From assembly GCA_011524395.1 (NCBI GenBank), contig WTKN01000230.1, positions 1 to 50,206 on the forward strand: a DNA stretch of 50,206 nucleotides, read 5' to 3'. The position numbers and the translations under genes are program-made. Source of the DNA: Moorena sp. SS36440bin_2 (lineage in GTDB: Bacteria > Cyanobacteriota > Cyanobacteriia > Cyanobacteriales > Coleofasciculaceae). Shown piece by piece: positions 42,955 to 50,206 of the stretch. Each line of letters starts with the position of its first letter. Within the stretch, counting starts at the first letter, position 1. The notes under the pieces were generated by a model. It did no database searches. It saw only the letters and a program-made list of their open reading frames with translations, and was not told the DNA's origin.

Positions 42955-43905
42955 ATGAAAGACTATAGCAATCTTGAATCAGAACACACAGAAAATGCAG
43001 ATTTTTGTGAAGATTGTCACCAAATTAACCTGATAGATAATCAACTTGAAGCCCTGATCCAGACACAAGCGATCGCAAAAAATCGATTAACTACTGTTCG
43101 ACAGGCTCCTGGCTGCTCTACTTCTGTGCTGGGGGGACTAGACCAGCAGCTGATTGATGAAATGAATAGCATCGCACCCAATAGCTTGGTAAGTTTTGCC
43201 GACCTAGATGTGGCTAATGGTCCAGCAGTTCACCCTTTCCTTCAGGCAGCAGCTAAGCAGTCCCTGGCACGGGCAATTAAGGCTCGTGGTCGGACTCTTT
43301 CGGTCAATTCTGCTTACCGAACTATTGCTCAGCAACTAATGCTATTCAATCATGGTAAAGTTAGACGCTGTGGTATTAATTTGGTTGCCCGTCCTGGTAG
43401 AAGTAATCACCAGAGTGGTTTAGCCCTAGATATTAATGACGAGCAAGGCTGGAGACCCTATCTAGAGCGAGAGGGTTGGAGGTGGTTTGGACCTGCGGAT
43501 AGGCCTCACTTTGACTATAGGGGCACAGGTAGACGAGACATCGGTCCTGTTGCAGTTAAAGCGTTTCAGCGACTCTGGAACCGATATAATCCCGACAAAC
43601 CCATTGCTGAAGATGGGATTTACGGAGGAAATACTGAAGCGCGACTGAATCAAGCCCCTATAGTTGGCTTTGGAAAAACTAACGAATCTATTCCAGACAG
43701 AAGACTGAGCCTGACTCAACCCTATCTCGAAGGTGATGATGTTCGCCAACTTCAGGAAGCTTTAGTTAAAGCAACTATTACTGTCAAGGTAGATGGCGTT
43801 TTTGGTCCAGGTACTGAGGAAGCTGTTAAGAAATTCCAGAAGCTAAAAGATTTAACAGTAGATGGAATCGTTGGACCTGCAACTCGCTCGGCTCTGGGAT
43901 TGTAA
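42955..43905 (+). CDS. M15 (VanY-like) peptidase with peptidoglycan-binding domains
   Basis: The 316-aa product has a central D-Ala-D-Ala carboxypeptidase domain with SNHQSGLALDIND (His152 and Asp159) and ADRPHFDYRG (His185), which together form the zinc site and active site of VanY/M15 enzymes. Following it are a PG_binding-like region (VAVKAFQRLWNRYNPDKPIAEDGIYGGNT) and a clear PG_binding_1 domain (DDVRQLQEALVKATITVKVDGVFGPGTEEAVKKFQ). The N-terminal 55 residues contain CxxCH (CEDCHQ), which is unusual for this family; heme or metal binding cannot be claimed. No typical signal peptide is visible. A strong terminator follows. Confidence 0.88.
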   Translation: MKDYSNLESEHTENADFCEDCHQINLIDNQLEALIQTQAIAKNRLTTVRQAPGCSTSVLGGLDQQLIDEMNSIAPNSLVSFADLDVANGPAVHPFLQAAAKQSLARAIKARGRTLSVNSAYRTIAQQLMLFNHGKVRRCGINLVARPGRSNHQSGLALDINDEQGWRPYLEREGWRWFGPADRPHFDYRGTGRRDIGPVAVKAFQRLWNRYNPDKPIAEDGIYGGNTEARLNQAPIVGFGKTNESIPDRRLSLTQPYLEGDDVRQLQEALVKATITVKVDGVFGPGTEEAVKKFQKLKDLTVDGIVGPATRSALGL

Positions 43906-43932
43906 GCTTATTTGTGAACTTCTTAATGTTAG

Positions 43933-43970
43933 AATATCTCTTCTGTCACTCTAGACAGAAGAGATATTTT
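43933..43970 (+). terminator. Terminator after the M15 peptidase gene
   Basis: AATATCTCTTCTGTC (43933-43947) pairs perfectly with GACAGAAGAGATATT (43954-43968) around ACTCTA, followed by TT. The 15-bp perfect stem lies 28 nt after the stop. Confidence 0.8.
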
Positions 43971-44000
43971 ATGAGTCTCGTTAATCACTTAGTATTAAGC

Positions 44001-44330
44001 TTAATCGTTAACTATTCCCAATTCTAAATTCCCAATTCTAAATTTCCTGTTTCCGATTCCCGATTCCCTAATAATTTCCACTAGACTTTTCACTACACCT
44101 GTGAGGGGAATTGCGAGAATTACCCCTAACAATCCTCCCAGTTTAGCTCCCAATAGCAAAGAGACAAATATAATCACTGGCGATAAACTGGTCAAGTTAC
44201 CGAGAACTCTCGGAGCAATGAAGTTGTCTTTGATCTGCTGTAGTCCTACGGATACAGCCAATACTTATAGGGCTAGCCACCAGATTTGACTGATCGAGTT
44301 ATTAAGATTAGTAGCCCAGTGATCAGTAAC
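44001..44330 (-). pseudogene. C-terminal remnant of an AI-2E/PerM family transporter
   Basis: The readable frame gives VSVGLQQIKDNFIAPRVLGN, LTSLSPVIIFVSLLLGAKLG and GLLGVILAIPLTGVVKSLVE, the conserved C-terminal helices of AI-2E/PerM exporters. Going upstream in the same frame, IWWLAL then TAA (44265-44267) then VLAV continues the family (usually LKVLAV), with another stop near 44330. Only about 110 of some 340 residues are traceable. The C-terminal tail (ESGIGNRKFRIGNLELGIVND) is encoded by GGGAATC/GGGAATT heptamers (44013-44070), so an STRR tract has replaced the natural end. Confidence 0.75.
44013..44070. repeat. GATTCCC/AATTCCC heptamer tract
   Basis: Repeats of CCCAATTCTAAATT and TTCCGATTCCCGATTCCC. 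It forms the 3' end of the AI-2E remnant when read on the minus strand. STRR type. Confidence 0.6.
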
Positions 44331-44640
44331 TGTTTAATTGGTGAAACAATAGAATTCATTGACAATCGGCTCAGGTAATAGCAGTGCAAGTATTCAGGTA
44401 TCAGCGGTCAGTGGTCAGCTATCAGGTTTTGAATAAAATAAGCTGAAAACTGTTAGCCTAGCCTGTGCGTAGCGCATATGCTTACATAGCAGTGACTGCT
44501 AGGAGCAGTAAGCTTACCTAATGATTATCGGATCTACCAGTCAGATTGTGAAGTGCTATACTATACCTGATATTATGGTTAATTGTCAATATGTGTTCGT
44601 AAAAGATTAGCTCAATAGTCGGGAGCATCATCTATTATCT
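44331..44640. other. Gap upstream of the DUF389 gene
   Basis: No gene is seen. TATCAGCGGTCAGTGGTCAGC-type short palindromic text occurs near 44400, and GTGCGTAGCGCATATG near 44466. The promoter of the DUF389 gene is expected near 44560-44630. Confidence 0.4.
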
Positions 44641-45705
44641 ATGGAAGACCAAAAGAATCAAAAGGCTCAAAAGAATCAAAAAAATCAAAAGACTAAAACT
44701 AGAGTCTCCAAAACCTTGAATCTTGTCAGGAACTTTGGCTTAAAGGCCATTCCAATTATGATGGTAAGGAATTCTTTGTTTGAAGAATCCGAACTTACCC
44801 TCAATTTCTTAGTCTTAATCATCAGCTCTTGTTTAATTGCTACCTTTGGACTAGTACTCAACAGTGCTGCGGTGATTATTGGAGCGATGATTATTGCTCC
44901 TCTGATGTTGCCCTTAAGAGGATTGTCCTTTGCTACCTTGGAAGGAGATTGGGAACTATTACGGCGGAGTTTTGTTTCTATTGCTGTAGGCACCCTACTG
45001 GGTATAAGTTGTTCTTGGTTGGTTGGTACAGTTATCGGATTCCCTGAATTTGGAGCCCAAGTTTTAGCTAGAACTAAACCCAATCTAATTGATTTACTGG
45101 TTGCGATCGTGGCCGGGGGAATTAGTGGTTTCTCTAAAATTCGTCCCTCTTTAGAAGATGCGGTACCAGGGACAGCAATTGCCGTAGCCCTAATGCCTCC
45201 CCTTTGTGTGGTTGGATTAACCCTATCCCAGGGAGAATGGGCTTATAGTCAGGGCGCATTTCTCCTTTATATTACTAACCTGATTGGGATTAACCTAGCT
45301 TGTATGATCGTTTATATCTTTAGCGGGTATGCTCAGAGCACTGAACTGAGCCGGTCTTTAAATTGGGGAGTCTCTTTAGTGCTGATTGCTGTGTTAGTGG
45401 TGCCCCTAGGACTTACCTTTTGGGACGTGCTTGAGCAAGGAAGAGTTGAAGAGCCAGTTCAGGAATTGATTAACAGTTCATTGTTTAACAAAGAAGGTGT
45501 TAGAGAAGTTTCTGATTGGAAGATCGATCGGACAAAGAATCCTCCTGAGATCGAAATTGCTATGCGTTCAATAGAACTGATTACACCAGAACAGGTTAAG
45601 GAGTTTGAAGATGCGGTTGAGATTAAGCTAGGTAAACCGTTTAAAGTGAAAGTTGACGTTACTCCATTTATACCAGTGGAATCCCCTAAGCTTAAAGCTA
45701 ATTAA
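44641..45705 (+). CDS. DUF389 family membrane protein
   Basis: The 354-aa protein begins with a low-complexity KNQK-rich tail (residues 2-22, encoded by AAAAGAATC-like repeats). The DUF389 membrane domain follows: LNFLVLIISSCLIATFGLVLNSAAVIIGAMIIAPLMLPLRGLSFATLEGD, GTLLGISCSWLVGTVIG, KPNLIDLLVAIVAGGISGFSKIRPSLEDAVPGTAIAVALMPPLCVVGL and GAFLLYITNLIGINLACMIVY. The C-terminus is a soluble alpha/beta region with VREVSDWKIDRTKNPPEIEI. The family is widespread and uncharacterised; a transport role is only suspected. It stands alone in orientation, between a transporter remnant and a broken GNAT gene. Confidence 0.93.
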   Translation: MEDQKNQKAQKNQKNQKTKTRVSKTLNLVRNFGLKAIPIMMVRNSLFEESELTLNFLVLIISSCLIATFGLVLNSAAVIIGAMIIAPLMLPLRGLSFATLEGDWELLRRSFVSIAVGTLLGISCSWLVGTVIGFPEFGAQVLARTKPNLIDLLVAIVAGGISGFSKIRPSLEDAVPGTAIAVALMPPLCVVGLTLSQGEWAYSQGAFLLYITNLIGINLACMIVYIFSGYAQSTELSRSLNWGVSLVLIAVLVVPLGLTFWDVLEQGRVEEPVQELINSSLFNKEGVREVSDWKIDRTKNPPEIEIAMRSIELITPEQVKEFEDAVEIKLGKPFKVKVDVTPFIPVESPKLKAN

Positions 45706-45746
45706 CTGTAATTTGACCTAACCAACTATAGCAATTATCAATTCGG

Positions 45747-45789
45747 TAGGGAGATAGGGAGATGGGGAGATGGGGAGATGGGGAGATAG
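45747..45789. repeat. GGGGAGAT heptamer/octamer tract
   Basis: Units GGGAGAT and GGGGAGAT repeat about five times (AGGGAGATAGGGAGATGGGG). STRR type, in the gap between DUF389 and the broken GNAT gene. Confidence 0.7.
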
Positions 45790-45922
45790 TGCCCACCCCA
45801 CCTCCCTTTCACGCCTATTAACCTGACTTTTCTTCTGATTAATGAAACAGCCCTGCCCTTATTAAGGGAGGAATGCAGCTTCGGAGTAGGGAGACGTTGC
45901 CAAAAATATTGTGTACCTAAGT

Positions 45923-46375
45923 TCAATGCTGTGCCAAAGGTTCCTGTTTCGTAAACTTCAAGCGAAGTACTTGTTTTCCCGTTGGCTCGTGATGCTTTTC
46001 TTCTAAATACTCAAAACCATAACTTGAATAAAACTTACGACCAATCGGATTGTCCTTGAATACTTCGACTTCAAGATTGCCATGGAGTTCTTGGGCTTTA
46101 TTCATGAGTGCCCAGCCTACTCCCGCGCCCTGAAAAAATGGCTGTACAAATATTGCTCCAACTTCAGAACCAATTAGAGCTATAAAACCAATAACTTGTC
46201 CGTTATTCTCAGCTACCCAGGTATCAGCATTGGGTAAATACACATTCGGAATGTTGTAACGTTCTAGTTCTAAAAATTATTCTGTTAAAAATGGATGAGC
46301 TATCTTTGATGCATTTTCCCATGAAGACATGACATCATTTAAGTCACTATCTTTATAGTGTCTAATGATCAACAC
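45923..46375 (-). pseudogene. GNAT family N-acetyltransferase, interrupted by an in-frame TAA
   Basis: On the minus strand a GTG at 46375 opens VLIIRHYKDSDLNDVMSSWE, then NASKIAHPFLTE, and TAA follows (46277-46279). The same frame continues as FLELERYNIPNVYLPNADTW, then VAENNGQVIGFIALIGSEVG, IFVQPFFQGAGVGWALMNKA and EVEVFKDNPIGRKFYSSYGF. Relatives usually have HPFLTEEFL, so a single GAA to TAA change explains the stop. The acetyl-CoA site QGAGVG is intact. The remaining 106-aa frame (from the GTG at 46243) lacks the first strand and helix of the fold. A sequencing error is possible. Confidence 0.75.
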
Positions 46376-46722
46376 AATGGAGGATTCCTTTTCAAGTAAC
46401 ACTCCCTTTAATCCTACACAAAATACTATAAGCCGCCCAGGGAGTAATACAACTTTGTTATTCGCGGCACGACTTTAAAGGATAACCCTGCTGCTTCAGC
46501 TTTTTTCTTTAAACCTTACTCCATTGCTTCAGCATAGCTGCCTTATCCCCTCTGCCTTCGATACACTTATATTATGGGTATTCAACCGGACTTGATATAT
46601 ATAAATTATATATCCCATAAGGTACAAATTGATCCCCCTAAATCCCCCTTAATAAGGGGGACTTTGAGGTTGAAGAGCGTACCTCATAACTGCAAGAAAC
46701 GCTATAAGGGAGGTTTTTGTAA
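46376..46722. other. Gap before the DUF488 cluster
   Basis: No gene is seen. It contains the hairpin TCCCCCTT-AAT-AAGGGGGA (46643-46661) that is common in cyanobacteria, and GTACCTCATAACTGC near 46679. The hairpin lies 60 nt before the first DUF488 gene, with GGAGG at 46710-46715. Confidence 0.5.
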
Positions 46723-47397
46723 ATGATTAGTACAATCAGTAATACTGGAAAATTATTCACTATTGGTCATTCTAATCTTAGTATTGAGGATTTTATTGCT
46801 TTACTAGAACAGCATGGAATTACGGCGGTGGCTGATGTGCGATCGCATCCTTACAGCCGTTACTTACCTCATTTTAGTCAAGCCCCCCTCAAGGCTGAAC
46901 TATTGTCGGCAGGAATTCGCTATGTATTTCTGGGTAAGGAGTTGGGAGCAAGACCGGCTGATCTCAGTTGTTATGTTGGTGGTAAAGCGTTATATGAAAA
47001 AATTGCCGCCACTGACCTGTTTTCAGCGGGTCTTAAACGGGTAATTCAAGGGGCTGAAACGTACCAAATTGCTTTGATGTGTGCTGAAAAAGACCCGATC
47101 ACTTGTCATCGGACAATTTTAGTCTGCCAACATTTAGTGAAATCGGGGTTAGAGATTAATCATATTCTCAATGATGGCAGCTTAGAGTCCCATCAGGAGT
47201 TAGAAGAAAGGCTGCTCAGCTCTCATGGGTTAAATGATTCCCAAATTAAACAACCGAAGCAACTTTCCCTATTTGATGATGCTACATCTATGGATAACTG
47301 GGAAAATCGCTCTCGCGAGGATAGACTTAAGGAAGTTTATCATAGGCAAGGGGATACTATTGCTTATCTAGCAAAGGGAATAGGGAGTAGGGAGTAG
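46723..47397 (+). CDS. DUF488 domain-containing protein (first of two)
   Basis: DUF488 signature: FTIGHSNLSIEDFI (TIGHS at 13-17), ADVRSHPYSRYLPHFS (Asp38, Arg40, Arg46), YVFLGKELGARPAD and LMCAEKDPITCHRTIL (Cys120, Cys128, His129, Arg130). Conserved Cys, His and Arg suggest an enzyme; the reaction is unknown. The C-terminus beyond residue 165 is a tail with RLKEVYHRQGDTIAYLA. The last residues GIGSRE are coded by a GGGAGTA tandem repeat (47374-47408) that also supplies the stop. The ribosome site GGAGG precedes the ATG. A second DUF488 gene follows 44 nt later on the same strand. Confidence 0.9.
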   Translation: MISTISNTGKLFTIGHSNLSIEDFIALLEQHGITAVADVRSHPYSRYLPHFSQAPLKAELLSAGIRYVFLGKELGARPADLSCYVGGKALYEKIAATDLFSAGLKRVIQGAETYQIALMCAEKDPITCHRTILVCQHLVKSGLEINHILNDGSLESHQELEERLLSSHGLNDSQIKQPKQLSLFDDATSMDNWENRSREDRLKEVYHRQGDTIAYLAKGIGSRE

Positions 47398-47408
47398 GGA
47401 GTAGGGAT
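47374..47408. repeat. GGGAGTA heptamer tract at the end of the first DUF488 gene
   Basis: AATAGGGAGTAGGGAGTAGG repeats a 7-bp unit about four times and encodes the last residues and the stop of the first DUF488 gene. It separates the two DUF488 genes. Confidence 0.7.
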
Positions 47409-47441
47409 AAAAAAAATGAGTGTACCTCATAAGTAATAGAT

Positions 47442-47888
47442 ATGAATCAAACTATTAATTTATTTACAATTGGGTTTACTAAAAAGAGTGCTCAACAGTT
47501 CTTTGAGCTTCTGATTAATGCTGGAGTAAGGCGAGTTATCGATACGAGACTCAATAATAAATCTCAATTAGCTGGTTTCACTAAAAACAAAGATTTTGAA
47601 TACTTTTTGCACCAAATTGGGAATATTGACTATACACATCGTCTAGAATTGGCTCCGACTAAGGATATCCTAAATACCTATAAAAAAAATAATGGTGATT
47701 GGGAAACCTATGAAAAACAGTTCTTACAATTAATTACAGAGCGTGAAATCGAAAAGACGGTATCACCAGATTTATTAGATGGTAGCTGTTTGCTCTGTAG
47801 TGAACCTACTCCCCATAACTGTCATCGCCGTTTAGTAGCAGAATATCTGAGTCAAAAATTGGGAACTATAAAGATAGTTCACCTATGA
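47442..47888 (+). CDS. DUF488 domain-containing protein (second)
   Basis: Shorter paralogue (148 aa): LFTIGFTKKSAQQFFELLI (TIGFTKK at 9-15), RVIDTRLNNKSQLAGFTKNKDFEYFL (Asp34, Arg36) and CLLCSEPTPHNCHRRLVAEYL (Cys119, Cys127, His128, Arg129). The conserved Asp/Arg and Cys...CHR match the first copy, but the second has a different core and belongs to another branch. Two divergent DUF488 copies side by side suggest a heteromeric or two-step function (inference). A dual-OB-like protein gene starts 121 nt later on the same strand. Confidence 0.88.
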   Translation: MNQTINLFTIGFTKKSAQQFFELLINAGVRRVIDTRLNNKSQLAGFTKNKDFEYFLHQIGNIDYTHRLELAPTKDILNTYKKNNGDWETYEKQFLQLITEREIEKTVSPDLLDGSCLLCSEPTPHNCHRRLVAEYLSQKLGTIKIVHL

Positions 47889-48009
47889 TTTATCCCAAAT
47901 CCCCTTTGCTAAGACCATAGAAAAATATCAAAGTCGTTGCATAACTAAACCGGATTTGGCGATCTAGGTCAGTAGTCTAAACTAACCTTACTTGGGATTA
48001 GATAGCAGC

Positions 48010-48720
48010 ATGACTCAGATTATTTGCTTGGCTAACTCCTGGAAGCGTGGCGATAGATGTATCGCTGGAATTAATTCTCTGAAATGTCAATGGATTCGTC
48101 CTGTATCTGATTTACCGGATGGTCGCATTCCGAAACCAATGCGTCAAATTGCGGGAAGGGAACCAACGTTACTGGATATTTTAGATATTCCTTTGGCTAA
48201 AACTGGACCCGACTTTGGCTTTGAGTGTGAAAATCTTTTGGTATTACCAGGACAATGGCGACGAGTAGGACAAGTTCCCGCTGGATATCTGAATAAGTTT
48301 TGTAGCAGGGAAAAATACATTCTCCATAATAATGAGCGCTATGTAACGGTGAGTTTCTTGCAGTCATTACCGGTAGAGCAACGCTGTACACTCCAACTGG
48401 TGAAAGCTGTGGAATTCTTGGTTCAACCTATTGGTATCAGACGTGAGGGTGTAGAAAAATGGGAAGGTTCACTGGTAACAGATTTTGGACAAGAATTGAC
48501 TGCTACGATTACTGATCCGATATTTGTGAGGTATTTAGAGTTAGGGTATCGACCGCAAAATCAGTGTTTGGTTACGGTTAGTCTCAGCATGCCTTGGCTA
48601 CCTGATCATTGGACAAAGGATGGTGACCCTTGTTGGAAGTTGATAGCGGGTGTTATTGAATTACCTAACAAATCCGGGAATAAACTTAGACTCGGAATGG
48701 ATGATGAGCTTCCTTTTTAG
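48010..48720 (+). CDS. Dual OB-fold-like domain protein
   Basis: I start at the ATG at 48010 (MTQIICLANSWKRGDRCIAG); a TTG at 47992 opens the frame but lacks support. The 236-aa protein begins IICLANSWKRGDRCIAGINSLKCQWIRPVSDLPDG, which I associate with dual-OB (DuOB) proteins. Two beta-rich halves follow (about 1-95 and 130-225), the second with LGYRPQNQCLVTVSLSMPWLPD. OB folds bind nucleic acids or oligosaccharides. It lies after two DUF488 genes and 318 nt before an AAA ATPase gene. A nucleic-acid-sensing role in a conflict module is an inference from neighbours. Confidence 0.72.
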   Translation: MTQIICLANSWKRGDRCIAGINSLKCQWIRPVSDLPDGRIPKPMRQIAGREPTLLDILDIPLAKTGPDFGFECENLLVLPGQWRRVGQVPAGYLNKFCSREKYILHNNERYVTVSFLQSLPVEQRCTLQLVKAVEFLVQPIGIRREGVEKWEGSLVTDFGQELTATITDPIFVRYLELGYRPQNQCLVTVSLSMPWLPDHWTKDGDPCWKLIAGVIELPNKSGNKLRLGMDDELPF

Positions 48721-49037
48721 GAATAAAATTTAAAGGAATAAAACCTGGGTTGATGTTAGTCCATCATGGATATATTTGCCTAGCAATAATGAGAGTTTTA
48801 TTTATTTTTGCTACAGAGGATACGGGAATCAGGTCATAAGGTGATAAACTGATAATGTAAGGCGGTGGAATAGGAGATTAAGGTGTACTAATACTTTGTG
48901 TAATTGGTATTACTAGTAACAGATGCAATTGCATCTCTATTAACTAGCTTCCTATAATCAACTAAATCATGGCTTTAGCATTGTTTACTATTCACAAAAA
49001 TTAATGGATAATCCCTAAGTAACCATGGGAGACCCTA
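48721..49037. other. Gap before the AAA ATPase gene
   Basis: No gene and no clear repeat are seen in 317 bp of AT-rich sequence. It may hold the promoter of the ATPase gene, so the ATPase could be a separate unit rather than part of an operon with the DUF488 genes. Confidence 0.45.
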
Positions 49038-50138
49038 GTGATGCTAGTTGAGTTCAGCGTAGAAAATTATCGCTCATTTAAAGAGCGCCAGACCTTGAGC
49101 ATGGTGGCATCTAATAAAAAAACTGGGCGGAATAGCAATAGTTTCCCGATGCCTAATGTCAAGTCTCTGCGCCTACTCACTAGCGCTGTGGTCTACGGTC
49201 CTAATGCTTCGGGGAAGAGCAATCTGGTGCGTGCAATGCAGACCATGCGTCAGATTGTGCTAGAGTCCGCTACTGGCATGCAGCTTGGCAGTAGATGGAA
49301 TATCGAACCATTTCGCTTAAATGTTGACTGCCAGCAGAAGCCAAGCTGTTTTGAAATTATTTTCATTCAGGATAATATTCGCTACCAATACGGATTTTCC
49401 TTAGACCAAGAGCTGGTGTATGAAGAGTGGCTAATCGCGTATCCCAAAGGACGTGCTCAAACTTGGTTTGAGCGTAACTATCGTTCAGAAGAACAGGAGT
49501 ATGATTGGTATTTTGGGCGAGGGCTGAAAGGCGAGAAGGAACGTATTAAGGGTTTTGTTCGCTCAAATTCTTTATTTCTATCTCATGCCGCCCAAAATAA
49601 CCATCCTCAGTTAGGAAAGATATTTATCTGGTTTAGCTCTAAGTTAAAGTTAATTCCATCAAAGTTTCAAGGCTATTCTAACTTTACGGCTTTAAAATTT
49701 GATAGATATACTAATTATAGTGACAATTTTTTGAAATTAATCAAGGGAAATGATTTCGGAATCTCAAATGGTATCCAACGATTATTTGAAATTGGAGGAT
49801 ATTGGATAAATGCTTTGGATAATGGAGAAATTTTAATTATTGATGAACTAGACCGCAGCTTACATTCAGAAATATCAACTTATTTAATCAAGGAGTTTAA
49901 TAACCAAACAGCTAATCAAAATAATGCTCAATTGATCGTTACCACCCACGATACGACTTTCCTAGATCGAGACATAGTAAATCAAGACCAGATATGGTTC
50001 ACAGAAAAAGATAGTAACAATAGCACTCACCTCTATTCCTTACTAGATTTTAAAATTCGTGAGGATGAATCTCTACAGAAAGGCTACCTCAAAGGTCGAT
50101 ATGGAGCGGTTCCCTTTGTTAGTGGGCTGGATAGTTAG
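49038..50138 (+). CDS. AAA family ATPase (AAA_15/RloA-like), middle part shortened
   Basis: The N-terminus MLVEFSVENYRSFKERQTLSM is typical of SMC-like/OLD-related ATPases. Walker A is VVYGPNASGKSN (residues 51-62). The C-terminal half has GIQRLFEIGGYWINALDN (ABC-signature region), Walker B EILIIDELDRSLH, QLIVTTHDTTFLDR, QIWFTEKD and the family ending LQKGYLKGRYGAVPFV. Relatives I know usually have a longer helical insertion between the two halves and a SxGTQRL motif; here LIKGNDFGISNGIQRL joins directly, so 60-90 residues may be missing. Members act in RloA/B, retron and Abi-type defence. No partner gene follows before the window ends. Confidence 0.83.
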   Translation: MMLVEFSVENYRSFKERQTLSMVASNKKTGRNSNSFPMPNVKSLRLLTSAVVYGPNASGKSNLVRAMQTMRQIVLESATGMQLGSRWNIEPFRLNVDCQQKPSCFEIIFIQDNIRYQYGFSLDQELVYEEWLIAYPKGRAQTWFERNYRSEEQEYDWYFGRGLKGEKERIKGFVRSNSLFLSHAAQNNHPQLGKIFIWFSSKLKLIPSKFQGYSNFTALKFDRYTNYSDNFLKLIKGNDFGISNGIQRLFEIGGYWINALDNGEILIIDELDRSLHSEISTYLIKEFNNQTANQNNAQLIVTTHDTTFLDRDIVNQDQIWFTEKDSNNSTHLYSLLDFKIREDESLQKGYLKGRYGAVPFVSGLDS

Positions 50139-50206
50139 ATACCTACAAGACCAGTAAAAATTGATCTGACTACAGCATCAAGGGTCAGGTAACGAGAGTC
50201 AGTGAG

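Overview
The window looks like chromosomal DNA from a large-genome filamentous cyanobacterium, possibly Moorena-like (inference). The support is scattered HIP1-type GCGATCGC octamers, ycf35 and ycf46, an SLH/OprB-type porin, NACHT proteins, heptanucleotide tandem repeats (STRRs) and many small palindromic intergenic repeats. Coding density is modest and several genes are broken.

Layout. 1-3.0 kb: decayed DNA with a transposase scrap, a 64-aa protein behind two hairpins, and a DUF3179 gene split by a 238-bp element. 3.2-6.5 kb: a GT2 glycosyltransferase, a GT-C-like membrane protein and a DUF547 lipoprotein. 6.6-11.4 kb: argJ, a tnpB with a divergent ribbon-helix-helix gene, and gatB. 12.1-16.8 kb: a 71-aa paralogue of the first small protein, an aminotransferase, thioredoxin, ycf35, ycf46 and an RHH protein. 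17.5-21.9 kb: DUF2993, an RsuA/RluB-type pseudouridine synthase, a RodZ-like protein and malQ. 22.5-24.9 kb: an HTH-NACHT STAND NTPase. 25.6-27.6 kb: three uncharacterised genes. 27.7-28.1 kb: a gene-free, strongly structured segment that resembles an IscB-type omega RNA without its nuclease. 28.2-30.3 kb: gatD and lgt. 30.6-34.1 kb: a betaine/proline-type ABC transporter (proV plus a fused permease/binding protein). 34.7-39.7 kb: a porin, two PstS paralogues and a PepSY-like secreted protein. 40.2-42.4 kb: an EAD1-NACHT-membrane-repeat gene cut by one in-frame TAG. 43-46.4 kb: an M15 peptidase, an AI-2E transporter remnant, DUF389 and a nonsense-interrupted GNAT. 46.7-50.1 kb: DUF488, DUF488, a dual-OB-like protein and an AAA ATPase, all on the plus strand.

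Most interesting parts. The EAD1/NACHT gene carries a 12-bp coding minisatellite that builds [IMV]xGL membrane blocks. The DUF488-DUF488-dual-OB-AAA cluster may be a conflict or nucleic-acid-processing module. The 238-bp element in DUF3179 can be removed on paper to restore the frame exactly, and a second copy at 17 kb has its hairpin core inverted. The orphan structured RNA candidate lies at 27.7-28.1 kb. All functional statements rest on reading the sequence and on family knowledge; no searches were run.
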